In this document: positions 35,901 through 44,284 of the stretch, piece by piece
How the letters are laid out: every line of letters begins with the position of its first letter
How positions within the stretch are numbered: position 1 is the stretch's first letter
Assembly (NCBI GenBank): GCA_041601945.1
Contig: JBFIHG010000002.1
Span: forward strand, 1 to 64,000
Length of the DNA stretch: 64,000 nt
Origin: JBFJKD01 sp041601945
GTDB lineage: Bacteria; Pseudomonadota; Gammaproteobacteria; Pseudomonadales; Porticoccaceae
Direction: 5' to 3'
Made by a program: the position numbers and the translations under genes
Notes under the pieces: generated by a model
What the model was told of the DNA's origin: nothing
The model's input: the letters and a program-made list of their open reading frames with translations, nothing else
Databases searched by the model: none

Positions 35901-37118
35901 ATGAAACGTGTGGTGATCACTGGTATGGGCGTCGTCTCGTGCCTCGGTAACGATGTGGATACGGTTCTCGACGCGCTCAAAAGCGGGCGCTCCGGCGTAC
36001 GCGTCAAGGACGATTATCGGGAAATGGGCCTTAAGAGCCAGGTTGCCGGCCAAATTGATATAGACCCGAAAGCACATGTCGATCGCAAGGACTTGCGATT
36101 TATGAGTATGGCCGCCGTGTATGGCTATGTGGCGATGCAACAGGCGATTACCGATTCGGGGCTTGAGCACCACCAGGTTTCCAACCCACGCACCGGTATT
36201 ATCATGGGGTCCGGGGGCATTTCCGGCGAAAAATTTGTGGAGTCCATCGATACCCTGCGCAACAAGGGTGTGCGCAAAATGGGGCCATATCGAGTCACGC
36301 AAATTATGAGCAGTACTGTGGCCGCCTGCCTGGCCACGCCGTTTGAGATCAAAGGGTTAAATATCTGTATTTCATCCGCCTGCGCAACCAGCGCGCATTG
36401 TATTGGCGCTGCGGTAGAACAAATTCAGCTGGGCAAGCACGACATTCTGTTCGCCGGTGGCGCGGAGGAAGAACACTGGTCCATGGTCAGCATGTTCGAC
36501 TCCATGGGTGCCCTGTCGAGCAAGTATAACGACACCCCGGAAATTGCTTCGCGACCCTACGATGCCAATCGGGATGGGTTTGTGATGTCCTGTGGGGGCG
36601 GTTGTTTTGTAGTCGAAGAACTGGAGCACGCACGGCGACGCGGCGCGAAAATCTATGCGGAAATCGTCGGTTACGGAGCCACCTCGGACGGCTTCGATAT
36701 GGTTGCACCATCAGGCGAAGGCGCCGTGCGCTGCATGCGCCAGGCTATGGAGACTACCGAGGGCAGTATTGACTACATCAATACTCACGGCACCAGCACT
36801 CCAGTGGGGGATGTTAAGGAAATCGAAGCGATTCGCGAAGTGTTTGGTACCGATGGGCCGCCTATTTCCTCAACCAAGTCCCTGTCTGGACATTCTCTCG
36901 GTGCGGCAGGTGTACACGAAGCCCTGTACAGCATTTTGATGATGCACAACGACTTTATCGCCGGCTCCGCCAATATCGAAACCCTCGACCCGGAAGTGGC
37001 GGATATGCCCATCGCGACCCAGCGTATCGACAATGTGCGCCTGGAGCGGGTGATGTCCAACAGTTTTGGCTTTGGCGGCACTAACGCGACCCTGGTGTTC
37101 CAGCGCTATCAAGACTAG
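35901..37118 (+). CDS. fabB: 3-oxoacyl-ACP synthase I
   Basis: Condensing enzyme elongating the unsaturated intermediate made by FabA; 405 residues. The Cys-His-His triad is visible: SSACATSAHCIG, INTHGTSTPVGD and SLSGHSLGAAGVHE; the C-terminus has SNSFGFGGTNATLVF. The ATG after a neighbouring in-frame TTG was chosen. The last seven codons including the stop are tandemly duplicated just downstream, so FQRYQD-stop is followed by FQRFQD-stop. Confidence 0.96.
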   Translation: MKRVVITGMGVVSCLGNDVDTVLDALKSGRSGVRVKDDYREMGLKSQVAGQIDIDPKAHVDRKDLRFMSMAAVYGYVAMQQAITDSGLEHHQVSNPRTGIIMGSGGISGEKFVESIDTLRNKGVRKMGPYRVTQIMSSTVAACLATPFEIKGLNICISSACATSAHCIGAAVEQIQLGKHDILFAGGAEEEHWSMVSMFDSMGALSSKYNDTPEIASRPYDANRDGFVMSCGGGCFVVEELEHARRRGAKIYAEIVGYGATSDGFDMVAPSGEGAVRCMRQAMETTEGSIDYINTHGTSTPVGDVKEIEAIREVFGTDGPPISSTKSLSGHSLGAAGVHEALYSILMMHNDFIAGSANIETLDPEVADMPIATQRIDNVRLERVMSNSFGFGGTNATLVFQRYQD

Positions 37119-37139
37119 TTCCAGCGCTTTCAGGACTAA
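37098..37139 (+). repeat. Tandem 21-bp duplication across the fabB stop codon
   Basis: Two adjacent 21-bp copies, 18 of 21 identical. The first encodes FQRYQD plus TAG, the second FQRFQD plus TAA in the same frame. All three differences are in the third or second codon base and keep the reading sense. Confidence 0.9.
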
Positions 37140-37282
37140 ACCCCGCTCTGCGCATGCCCGTTCGCCCTTAAATAACTAACTGAGCGTGGTGGCGCTGGGC
37201 ATAGCGCAGGGAAATGCTGTCCGGCTCGCTCCCGTCTCTATTTATTTAAGGTGCGGAACAGCCACAGTTGCCCCCTCCTCCG

Positions 37283-38611
37283 TTACTCGCCAGAACTAAA
37301 CAGCAGGTGCCCGGCTTCGTCCTGAGCCTGGCTACGCGCCACCACCTCGGGTGCAATGACAATCGGCCGTTCGGCGGGGAAATGGTCCGCGAGCAACTGG
37401 GGTCGCAGGAAAAACTCCTCCGGCCTGTCGATCAGGGCGTGACTTTTACGCGCATAGATTAACCAGTCGCGACGCATAAAATCCGGCGTAAAATAAGTCT
37501 GCTCTTCCTCGCTCCACTCCCGCGCCAAATGCCCGGTATGCACGTAATAGCTCATTAAATCAGCGTTGACTTCATGGTGTACAAACAACAGACTCGCGTA
37601 CCCCTGCCAGTCCGGCAACGCCCGGTTTTCCCGCTTTGCAACCCGCACTTCAATGGTTTTCAGTTTGCCATCGCGATCGTAACGCTCGGTGCGCAGCGGA
37701 TAGAAATAATGCTGATCTACCCAATACACAATTTTCGAAACACCATAGTCCGGGAGCCACTCAGGATCGGGTTCCGCCACCACAACGAAAGTGTCGATAC
37801 CACCGTCCACGCGATAATAGGGGTACTCATCACCCATCATACGAATATCCGCTGTGGCCTGTTCATAATACTTGCCGTTGGCCCGAGTCATGGTAATTTT
37901 GGGACGGTTATCGGGAAAGCGCACCGTTTCGTACAACACGTCGGCGCCAATAAAGCGCCACGACAACTCCCATGCATCGCGCCCTGCCACATCGTCGTAA
38001 CCGGGCACCGTGTTGGGAAAGGACTCCTCGCGCCGCGGCGCCGGTGAGCGTCGCACACGCCGCAGGGACGGCGAATAGGAGAAGTTATCCAGCTTGCTGG
38101 TATATTGGGGCCCGGTGCGACGCATTACCCACAGGGTTTGTTTACCATTATTGCGCGGTGGGTACACGTGGTGAAAAAGTTGCAGTGAATGGACTTCACC
38201 TGGCGTCGCATTGAGCTGGCCTGCAATACCATGACCACCACCGACCTGATTTACCATTGCCAACAGCGCGCCCTGGGTCAGGTATCCGGTGTGCGTGATG
38301 GTGCCAAACGAATCCGCGAGAATGTGTGACCAGCGACCGCGATGAGTGTAGTTCATCAGTCGGTAGCCCACCTCCTCCGCGGTATAGGGCGCCACAAAGG
38401 GATACATCTCCGCGGGCATATACGGAAATTCACTACTGCGCGGGGTCGCGCTGCGTAAATCAACTACCTTCTTTTCCTCAGTGGTCAGTGCAGCCAGGGT
38501 CCGCCAGGTTTGCGCCGACGGTTTTTGCCCATTGTTCGTCGGAGGTTCTTCAGCGTAAGCCAATACCGGCGCAGCCAGTAACAGGCCTGCGAGTAGTTGT
38601 TTAAAATTCAT
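37283..38611 (-). CDS. DUF1329 exported protein
   Basis: A 442-residue protein with a clean signal peptide (MNFKQLLAGLLLAAPVLAYA, cleavage expected after AYA). The body matches DUF1329 (outer-membrane lipoprotein-sorting LolB/LolA-like fold family): PEMYPFVAPYT-like N-terminus, YPPRNNGKQTLWVMRRTGP and DAWELSWRFIGADVLYETVR. The longer open frame adds 56 codons that overlap the upstream gene and are not real. It overlaps the DUF1302 gene by 11 bp, so the two are translationally coupled. Such pairs usually occur near catabolic genes for hydrophobic substrates; role unproven. Confidence 0.82.
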   Translation of the reverse strand: MNFKQLLAGLLLAAPVLAYAEEPPTNNGQKPSAQTWRTLAALTTEEKKVVDLRSATPRSSEFPYMPAEMYPFVAPYTAEEVGYRLMNYTHRGRWSHILADSFGTITHTGYLTQGALLAMVNQVGGGHGIAGQLNATPGEVHSLQLFHHVYPPRNNGKQTLWVMRRTGPQYTSKLDNFSYSPSLRRVRRSPAPRREESFPNTVPGYDDVAGRDAWELSWRFIGADVLYETVRFPDNRPKITMTRANGKYYEQATADIRMMGDEYPYYRVDGGIDTFVVVAEPDPEWLPDYGVSKIVYWVDQHYFYPLRTERYDRDGKLKTIEVRVAKRENRALPDWQGYASLLFVHHEVNADLMSYYVHTGHLAREWSEEEQTYFTPDFMRRDWLIYARKSHALIDRPEEFFLRPQLLADHFPAERPIVIAPEVVARSQAQDEAGHLLFSSGE

Positions 38612-40256
38612 ACTGTAACTCAACACCGATATTGTCCCATTGATCATATTGCCCGTAACGGTCGTCTGGATCGCCGCCACTATAATTGGTGTACACCAGA
38701 CGCGCCTGAATATACTGGGACAGCTCATAGGAAGTAACGAATTTGCTCTTAACGCCCTGCAAACCACGATTCGGCCCACTGTAGATCGGAATTACAGTAA
38801 GGCCCAGGCGCAACCGGTCACCCGTCGCCCGAATCGGTCGTCCTATATGCATGACAGGTGCAAAGTTCCAGCGATCCCCACTAGCACCGCCAAAACCGGA
38901 GCCGAGCCCTGGATGCCAGTCAAACGTGTAATAGACAGAAGGCTGAATTATCACTGAGACGCTGGCGGGAAATGCAAAATCAAAAGCCAAGGCTCCGCGC
39001 AGCGTGTCCCGCTCGCTGATCCCGTTGGTTAACGCCCCGGAGCGCGCTGCAGCCAGCTTATCAAAATCCGCAAAGGCGACACCTTTGGTATAGAGTGCTT
39101 CCGCGCGCACCACAATCGGCAAACTACCGACAAACGGTACCGACTGCATCTCCCAGGAATAATCCGCTGTTACACCAAAGTGATGTAGTCGCTTGAAGTG
39201 CGGTTGTAATATCAGGTGTTCGCCATCCCCGTCGCTAAAACGTCCGACCACTGAATGCGACGCGTCCCGAGTCCACGCATAATAATAAATCAACCCCCAG
39301 GTCAACGCCCCATTGGCAGAGTCCAGTCGCGCGGCAAACTGATGATCGCGAAATCGGTACCAGTCTGGTTCTTCGCTATTCAGAATGCGGTCGCCGGCAG
39401 CGTTGGTATGTTCATTTAACAATATCCCGTTGTTACGTGCGTCAATATCCCGCGGAGGACGCAAGGGTGAGGACCAGGGCGACCCGTAAACGGGCAGTAA
39501 ATTTTTTTCAAAATCTGGAATCCACAATAAATTGAGCGAGGCGCCCTGAAAATAGTAGGTAACGTTTGCCATCCACAGCGGGATACGTCGCAGTTCATAG
39601 TCGCTGGATTCGAGCTGCACTGATTCGCGAAAATCCATGGGGTTAATAACATCGATAAATTGCCCATCCATTTTTCCCCAGGCGATCTGCTGTTTGCCCA
39701 GCACCAAATCAAATTTAGGCCGCCGGTAGGAAACATAGAGCTCGCGAGCAATGTGATCAAAGTCGTCGTATTGCTCAAACGATCGATCCACCCGATCGGC
39801 ATATAAGCCGTTAGCGTCGTCCATATCGTACAGGGCGTCGTACATCAAATGATTAACGCTGGTGATTTCAACATGGGACGACACGCGATAGGAAAGCGCC
39901 AGCTCCAGCAAACTCTGCGCCTGGAGCCAGTCGTAATCCCGCTCGCGAAACCCGATAGTTTCTTTGTCGGAGAGCAGTCTGTCGGACCAGAAATAATAGG
40001 ACCCTTTGATATTCAGATCGGGGAACTGCTGCTCCAGAGGCCGCGTCACATAGCGCCCCCCTGGGTCAAAGGTGGCCAGGTTCCGTTCGAGTGCGTCAAA
40101 GGAAAAGCTGTCGCCCCTTGCCATGGGCGCGGACAAACACAACGTGCTCAACCACAGCATTGAACACCCATAGCCAAGTACGCGATGCGCACCCGTTGCT
40201 GCCCACATGGTCGCGATGATGCCACGCATCACCGTTATGGGATTTTTACCCTGCAT
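38601..40256 (-). CDS. DUF1302 outer-membrane beta-barrel protein
   Basis: A protein of about 551 residues from the proposed ATG (MQGKNPITVMRG). A hydrophobic export segment (VLGYGCSMLWLSTLCLSAPMARG) precedes the mature part. The rest alternates short beta strands and ends in the outer-membrane signature VELQYEF with terminal Phe. LVLGKQQIAWGKMDGQFIDVINPMD is the conserved DUF1302 motif. Starts nine and sixteen codons later are possible; the long upstream frame is not used because the predicted promoter lies within it. First gene of a two-gene unit with DUF1329; divergent from the IclR operon. Confidence 0.78.
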   Translation of the reverse strand: MQGKNPITVMRGIIATMWAATGAHRVLGYGCSMLWLSTLCLSAPMARGDSFSFDALERNLATFDPGGRYVTRPLEQQFPDLNIKGSYYFWSDRLLSDKETIGFRERDYDWLQAQSLLELALSYRVSSHVEITSVNHLMYDALYDMDDANGLYADRVDRSFEQYDDFDHIARELYVSYRRPKFDLVLGKQQIAWGKMDGQFIDVINPMDFRESVQLESSDYELRRIPLWMANVTYYFQGASLNLLWIPDFEKNLLPVYGSPWSSPLRPPRDIDARNNGILLNEHTNAAGDRILNSEEPDWYRFRDHQFAARLDSANGALTWGLIYYYAWTRDASHSVVGRFSDGDGEHLILQPHFKRLHHFGVTADYSWEMQSVPFVGSLPIVVRAEALYTKGVAFADFDKLAAARSGALTNGISERDTLRGALAFDFAFPASVSVIIQPSVYYTFDWHPGLGSGFGGASGDRWNFAPVMHIGRPIRATGDRLRLGLTVIPIYSGPNRGLQGVKSKFVTSYELSQYIQARLVYTNYSGGDPDDRYGQYDQWDNIGVELQYEF

Positions 40257-40413
40257 TGCCCGTATTCCCAGGCTTCGGCCTATGCACAACGGAACAAAAC
40301 AGCTCACAGTCAGACGAGGTAATCGACCTACTGAAGGTCTGCTACTCCGCTGAAGTGACTTTCCTGCTGTCGCGAGGGCGATAGAACCGAAGATCGTTAT
40401 TAATAAAAAACAT

Positions 40414-40442
40414 AATTTACGCACCCCGACAATCTTTGTCAA
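40414..40442 (-). promoter_or_regulatory. Predicted sigma70 promoter of DUF1302-DUF1329 with overlapping inverted repeat
   Basis: On the minus strand TTGACA, 17 bp, TAAATT. An inverted repeat GACAA-TCT-TTGTC (40428-40440) overlaps the -35 and spacer, a good place for a repressor such as the IclR protein encoded next door. Confidence 0.6.
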
Positions 40443-40603
40443 AACAATTGGCCGTGGAGGGTCAGGTTGTGCCTGCATTGCAACAATATCGCCGGACAGT
40501 AACGGTACTATTAATACCCCATCCAATACCCCATCGCGCATGATCGAAGCCGCATATACCTGGACGCAAACTACCGCGGGCGGGGATTAACCCACAACAC
40601 ACC

Positions 40604-40632
40604 TTGACACCCTATCTTTCAATATTTAGAAT
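40604..40632 (+). promoter_or_regulatory. Predicted sigma70 promoter of the iclR operon, giving a leaderless mRNA
   Basis: TTGACA, 17 bp, TAGAAT. Transcription would begin about seven bases on, at 40639-40641, on or next to the A of the iclR ATG. No ribosome site precedes that ATG. Confidence 0.7.
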
Positions 40633-40640
40633 TATTTTTC

Positions 40641-41405
40641 ATGAATGTGAAATCTGCAGATCGCGCCCTCGCCGTTCTCGAAGTCTTTAGCGACCTCGGT
40701 AAACCTCTGTCGTTGAGCGAATTGGCACGCCTGACCGGGACCCCCATCAGCAGTTGCCACGGCCTCCTGCACACGTTAAAACAACGTGGTTATTTGTATG
40801 CACTACAGGGTAGTCGCCAGTTCTATCCCACCAAACGCCTGCAGCAGATGGCGCTGGCCATCGCCCGCCACGACCCCATCCTGGCGCACTTGGTGCCCCA
40901 TATGCAGGCCCTGCGGGACGCCACCGGGGAAACCATTATTCTGGGCAAAAATCACGACAATAACGTGATTTATCTGGAAGTGATGGAAGGCACATCTACG
41001 GTGCGCTATACCGCGCAGGCCGGGGAGCAAAAACCCCTCTACTCCAGCGCCATCGGCAAGGCGCTATTGGCGCATCTGGATCCCCACATGCTGACGCAAA
41101 CCATCGCAACATTACCCCTGATACGGGTAACCGACAACACCATCACATCAGTCCGAAAATTACGCGCTGACATCAAGCTCACGCGACAACGGGGCTATAG
41201 TCTCACCCGAGGGGAAAATGTATCCGATGTGATGGCCATCGCCATTGCCATCGACCTCGGCGGTGGTCAGGATCCTGTGGGCCTTGCCGTGGCCGGACCT
41301 TTGCAACGTATGCAAGACAAACTGGAGCAACAGATCGAGGCGCTACGCGCCGCCGAATCGCGTCTCGGCGAGGCTGGATTCGCTACCACAGGAGAATTAT
41401 CTTGA
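40641..41405 (+). CDS. IclR-family transcriptional regulator
   Basis: A 254-residue regulator. The N-terminal winged helix-turn-helix is VKSADRALAVLEVFSDLGKP and LSLSELARLTGTPISSCHGL; the C-terminal effector domain has the IclR signature RGYSLTRGENVSDVMAIA. It heads an operon with a crotonase-fold enzyme, a B12 acyl-CoA mutase and MeaB; its TGA overlaps the next start. It most likely senses an acyl-CoA or acid related to the mutase pathway and controls both divergent units. The ATG lacks a ribosome site and sits at the predicted transcription start. Confidence 0.92.
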   Translation: MNVKSADRALAVLEVFSDLGKPLSLSELARLTGTPISSCHGLLHTLKQRGYLYALQGSRQFYPTKRLQQMALAIARHDPILAHLVPHMQALRDATGETIILGKNHDNNVIYLEVMEGTSTVRYTAQAGEQKPLYSSAIGKALLAHLDPHMLTQTIATLPLIRVTDNTITSVRKLRADIKLTRQRGYSLTRGENVSDVMAIAIAIDLGGGQDPVGLAVAGPLQRMQDKLEQQIEALRAAESRLGEAGFATTGELS

Positions 41406-42214
41406 ATCCGACAACAACGACCACGTCCACCAATCAGGCTGCTAGTCCATTGCTTCTCGTGCAGACCGATCGCGATATCCTGTATATCACCCTCAACCGC
41501 CCGGAAAAGCACAATGCCCTCAGCAGCGCCGCACTAAACACTCTGCGAGACACTTTCCTCAAGTATGCCGGGAACGCTAACCTCAAAGCGGCGGTGCTCA
41601 CGGGTGCCGGGGAGAAAAGTTTTGCTGCCGGCGGTGATCTGGTGGAATTCGACAGTATCCGCACGGCGCAGCAGGTGCTCGACATGCGCACCCTGGCCAA
41701 GGGCGCACTGGATGCCGTGCGCGACTTTCCGGTACCGGTAATAGCCGCGCTCAACGGTCACGCCCGGGGCGGTGGCGCCGAACTGGCGGTCGCCTGTGAT
41801 CTGCGCATCAGCACCCATCAGGCGCGTATCGGCTTTGTACAACGACGGCTGAATATCACCACCGCCTGGGGCGGCGGTGTAGATTTGATGAAACTGGTGG
41901 GGCCAGCCAGGGGCTTACACTTGTTGACCAGCGGCGAACTAATCGATGCACAAACCGCGCAGTCAATGGGCCTGATAGAAGCCGTCGCCACCCCCGAGCA
42001 ACCTCTGAGCGATCTGATAGAACAGTTTATCGAATCCTTCCGCGCGCTGACGCCGTTGGTAGCGCGTGGCTATAAAAGCCTCAGTCGAGCCGAAAAACAG
42101 GGCGCAAGTTGCGCCCAACTGGCCGCGCTGGAACAGCAATCCCTGGTTGCCACCTGGGTCCACGACGACCATTGGACCGCCGTGGCCGAAGTCTTTAACC
42201 CTGGAAAAAAATAG
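41402..42214 (+). CDS. Crotonase-fold enzyme, possibly an acyl-CoA decarboxylase
   Basis: A 270-residue enoyl-CoA hydratase/isomerase superfamily protein, TTG start overlapping the iclR stop. CoA-pocket and oxyanion motifs are present (NRPEKHNALS, KSFAAGGDLVEF, NGHARGGGAELAVACDLRIS). The Glu of GGGAEL matches the first catalytic Glu of hydratases, but the second (QPE in hydratases) is replaced: the segment reads FVQRRLNITTAWGGG. A Trp in this place with FV before it recalls ethylmalonyl-CoA decarboxylase (ECHDC1). With the mutase next door, the layout also recalls E. coli scpA-argK-scpB, where ScpB is methylmalonyl-CoA decarboxylase. Decarboxylase is therefore my inference; isomerase or hydrolase are alternatives. 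Confidence 0.72.
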   Translation: MNPTTTTTSTNQAASPLLLVQTDRDILYITLNRPEKHNALSSAALNTLRDTFLKYAGNANLKAAVLTGAGEKSFAAGGDLVEFDSIRTAQQVLDMRTLAKGALDAVRDFPVPVIAALNGHARGGGAELAVACDLRISTHQARIGFVQRRLNITTAWGGGVDLMKLVGPARGLHLLTSGELIDAQTAQSMGLIEAVATPEQPLSDLIEQFIESFRALTPLVARGYKSLSRAEKQGASCAQLAALEQQSLVATWVHDDHWTAVAEVFNPGKK

Positions 42215-42233
42215 TCCCCCTGGAGAATTTTTA

Positions 42234-43838
42234 ATGAGTAGCGACACACACGCCGACGCACCCACGTTTCGCACCCCCTCCGGTATCGATATCCCGGCGC
42301 TGGTGACCGCGGACATGGTGGCCATAGACCACAATGAAAGACCCGCTGAATACCCCTTTACCCGGGGAATTTTTCCGGATGGGTATCGCGGTCGGCTGTG
42401 GACATTCCGTCAATATTCCGGTTTTGGCTCCGCGGAAGAAACCAACGCGCGTTACAAATGGTTACTCGAACACGGCCAGACCGGATTGTCTGTCGCCCTC
42501 GATCTACCCACGCAGTGCGGCTACGATCCCACTGATCCCATCGCCAGCTCCGAAATCGGCAAGGTCGGTGTTTCCATCTCCAGCCTGGCGGAGATGGAAC
42601 TGCTGTTCGATGGTATCGACGTAGGTAGTATTTCCACTTCTTTTACCATCAACGGTACGGCCGCGATCATTTACGCTATGTATTTGGCCGTTGCCGACAA
42701 ACAGGGCGTGCCGCGCAGCAAAGTGACCGGCACCATCCAAAACGATATCCTCAAAGAATTTGTCGCACGCGGCACCTGGATATTCCCGGTACGACCCTCC
42801 ATGCGCCTGGTCGCGGACAGTATTTTGTATGCCAATCAACAAAGTCCGCGCTTCAACGCCATCAGTATCGCCGGCGCCCATGTGCGCGATGCGGGCTCTA
42901 CCGCCGTCGAGGAAATGGGTTACACCCTGGCCAATGGCCTGGCCTATGTCGACGAGCTGCTCAAGCGCGGTGGCAATATTGAAAAATTTGCGGCACGCCT
43001 CAGCTTTTTCTTTTATGTGCACATGGATCTGTTTGAGGAAGTCGCAAAATTTCGTGCCGGCCGCCGCCTGTGGGCAAAACTGCTGTCCGAACGCTACGGG
43101 GTAACCGACCCGAAGGCGCTGCTGTTTCGATTTGGCGTGGTGTGTGGCGGCTCGTCGCTGATTGCCCCGCAGCCCTACAACAACGTGGCACGGGTCAGCG
43201 TGGAAACCATGGCAGCCGTGCTGGGCGGCGCCCAGTCGATTTTTACCTGCGCCTTCGACGAGGCGTATCAAATTCCCACCGAACACAGCGCGGAAATCGC
43301 CCTGCGCACCCAGCAGGTAATCGCCCACGAAAGCGGTATCGCCAACACCGTAGACCCACTGGGGGGCAGTTATTATGTGGAATGGCTGACCGATCAGATG
43401 GAAGAGCGCATCGTTGCGGTTATGGATGAGCTGGACAACTACGGCGGTGTTATAAAATCTATCGAAGATGGCTATATGCAGATGCGTATCGCCGAACAGG
43501 CCATGCGACGCAAAAAAAGCACCGACAGCGGCGAGCGCATCGTGGTCGGGCAGAACAAATACCGCCGCGAAGCGCGGCCGGAAGAACGGGGGGAAATATT
43601 CAAAATGGATCCCCAGGCACAACAAAATGTCCTGCAAAAATACCAGAAAATGCAGGACAGTCGCGATCAGACCGCCGTCGCAGAACAATTGCAGAAATTA
43701 ACGCAGGCGGCTGCCAACGACGACGATAATTTGATGCCCTATTTGGTGGACTGCTGCCACGCCTACGCCACCGTCGGCGAAATGGTCAACGCGCTGAAAA
43801 CCGTGTGGGGCGAATTCCAGGAACCCATTCAGTTTTAG
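42234..43838 (+). CDS. B12-dependent acyl-CoA mutase, large (substrate-binding) subunit, divergent type
   Basis: 534 residues, lacking the fused cobalamin domain. Start at the ATG after GGAGA; the open frame extends back into the crotonase gene. By hand alignment to methylmalonyl-CoA mutase, Y61 (RQYSGFG), R179 (EFVARGTW) and H216 (SIAGAHVRDAG) match Tyr89, Arg207 and His244, which favours a carboxylated substrate over isobutyryl-CoA. But the near-universal RxHxQTxG segment reads RFGVVCGG (G301, V303), and HTNSxDE reads FTCAFDE. Actinobacterial mutase-family proteins of unknown substrate seem to share these changes. So mutase chemistry is likely; the substrate is open. Confidence 0.82.
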   Translation: MSSDTHADAPTFRTPSGIDIPALVTADMVAIDHNERPAEYPFTRGIFPDGYRGRLWTFRQYSGFGSAEETNARYKWLLEHGQTGLSVALDLPTQCGYDPTDPIASSEIGKVGVSISSLAEMELLFDGIDVGSISTSFTINGTAAIIYAMYLAVADKQGVPRSKVTGTIQNDILKEFVARGTWIFPVRPSMRLVADSILYANQQSPRFNAISIAGAHVRDAGSTAVEEMGYTLANGLAYVDELLKRGGNIEKFAARLSFFFYVHMDLFEEVAKFRAGRRLWAKLLSERYGVTDPKALLFRFGVVCGGSSLIAPQPYNNVARVSVETMAAVLGGAQSIFTCAFDEAYQIPTEHSAEIALRTQQVIAHESGIANTVDPLGGSYYVEWLTDQMEERIVAVMDELDNYGGVIKSIEDGYMQMRIAEQAMRRKKSTDSGERIVVGQNKYRREARPEERGEIFKMDPQAQQNVLQKYQKMQDSRDQTAVAEQLQKLTQAAANDDDNLMPYLVDCCHAYATVGEMVNALKTVWGEFQEPIQF

Positions 43839-43885
43839 CCAAGCATTTCTAACAGCGCGGCGCCGACTCACAGGAGAGAGCTTCA

Positions 43886-44284
43886 ATGTCACTACAAGGT
43901 AAACGCTTTTTAATCGCCAAGCCCGGACTGGATGGCCACGACGTGGGGGCCAAAGTGATTGCATTGGCGTTGCGCGATGCTGGCGCGGACGTCATTTACA
44001 CCGGCCTGCGCAAAAGTCCGGACTATATTGCCCAGGTAGCGGTAGACGAAGATGTCGATGTGCTCGGACTGAGCATTTTATCGGGCAGTCACATCGCCCT
44101 GGTGGAACAAACATTGGCGTGCCTTGCGGCGCTGAATGCCCAGGATATAAAAATTATGGTGGGCGGCATTATTCCCCCGGAAGACAGGGAACCCCTGCGC
44201 GCCCTCGGCGTAGTCGGCGTGTTTACCGACGAAAACACCCTTGACGACATGATTCAGACCATCGACCGGGTATTAGCGCAATGA
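43886..44284 (+). CDS. B12-dependent acyl-CoA mutase, small (cobalamin-binding) subunit
   Basis: A 132-residue Rossmann-like cobalamin domain. The cobalt ligand is H18 in DGHDVG (DxHxxG, 16-21); LSILSGS and MVGGIIPPED complete the B12 site. It corresponds to the C-terminal domain of methylmalonyl-CoA mutase and to the separate small subunits of isobutyryl- and 2-hydroxyisobutyryl-CoA mutases. GGAGAGAG precedes the ATG. Its TGA overlaps the meaB ATG (ATGA), so production with the chaperone is coupled. Confidence 0.93.
   Translation: MSLQGKRFLIAKPGLDGHDVGAKVIALALRDAGADVIYTGLRKSPDYIAQVAVDEDVDVLGLSILSGSHIALVEQTLACLAALNAQDIKIMVGGIIPPEDREPLRALGVVGVFTDENTLDDMIQTIDRVLAQ

Larger units (their letters stand above)
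40257..40640. other. Divergent regulatory region between outer-membrane pair and IclR operon
   Basis: 384 bp without a gene. It contains a minus-strand promoter for the DUF1302-DUF1329 unit, an inverted repeat over that promoter's -35, and a plus-strand promoter placed right against the iclR start codon. The roughly 150-nt leader of the DUF1302 transcript shows no structure I recognise. Confidence 0.6.

Noticed and set aside
42504..43688. 394-codon open frame antisense to the mutase large subunit
   Set aside because: It is the complement of a well-conserved coding gene with strong codon bias; its translation has no domain and there is no start context.
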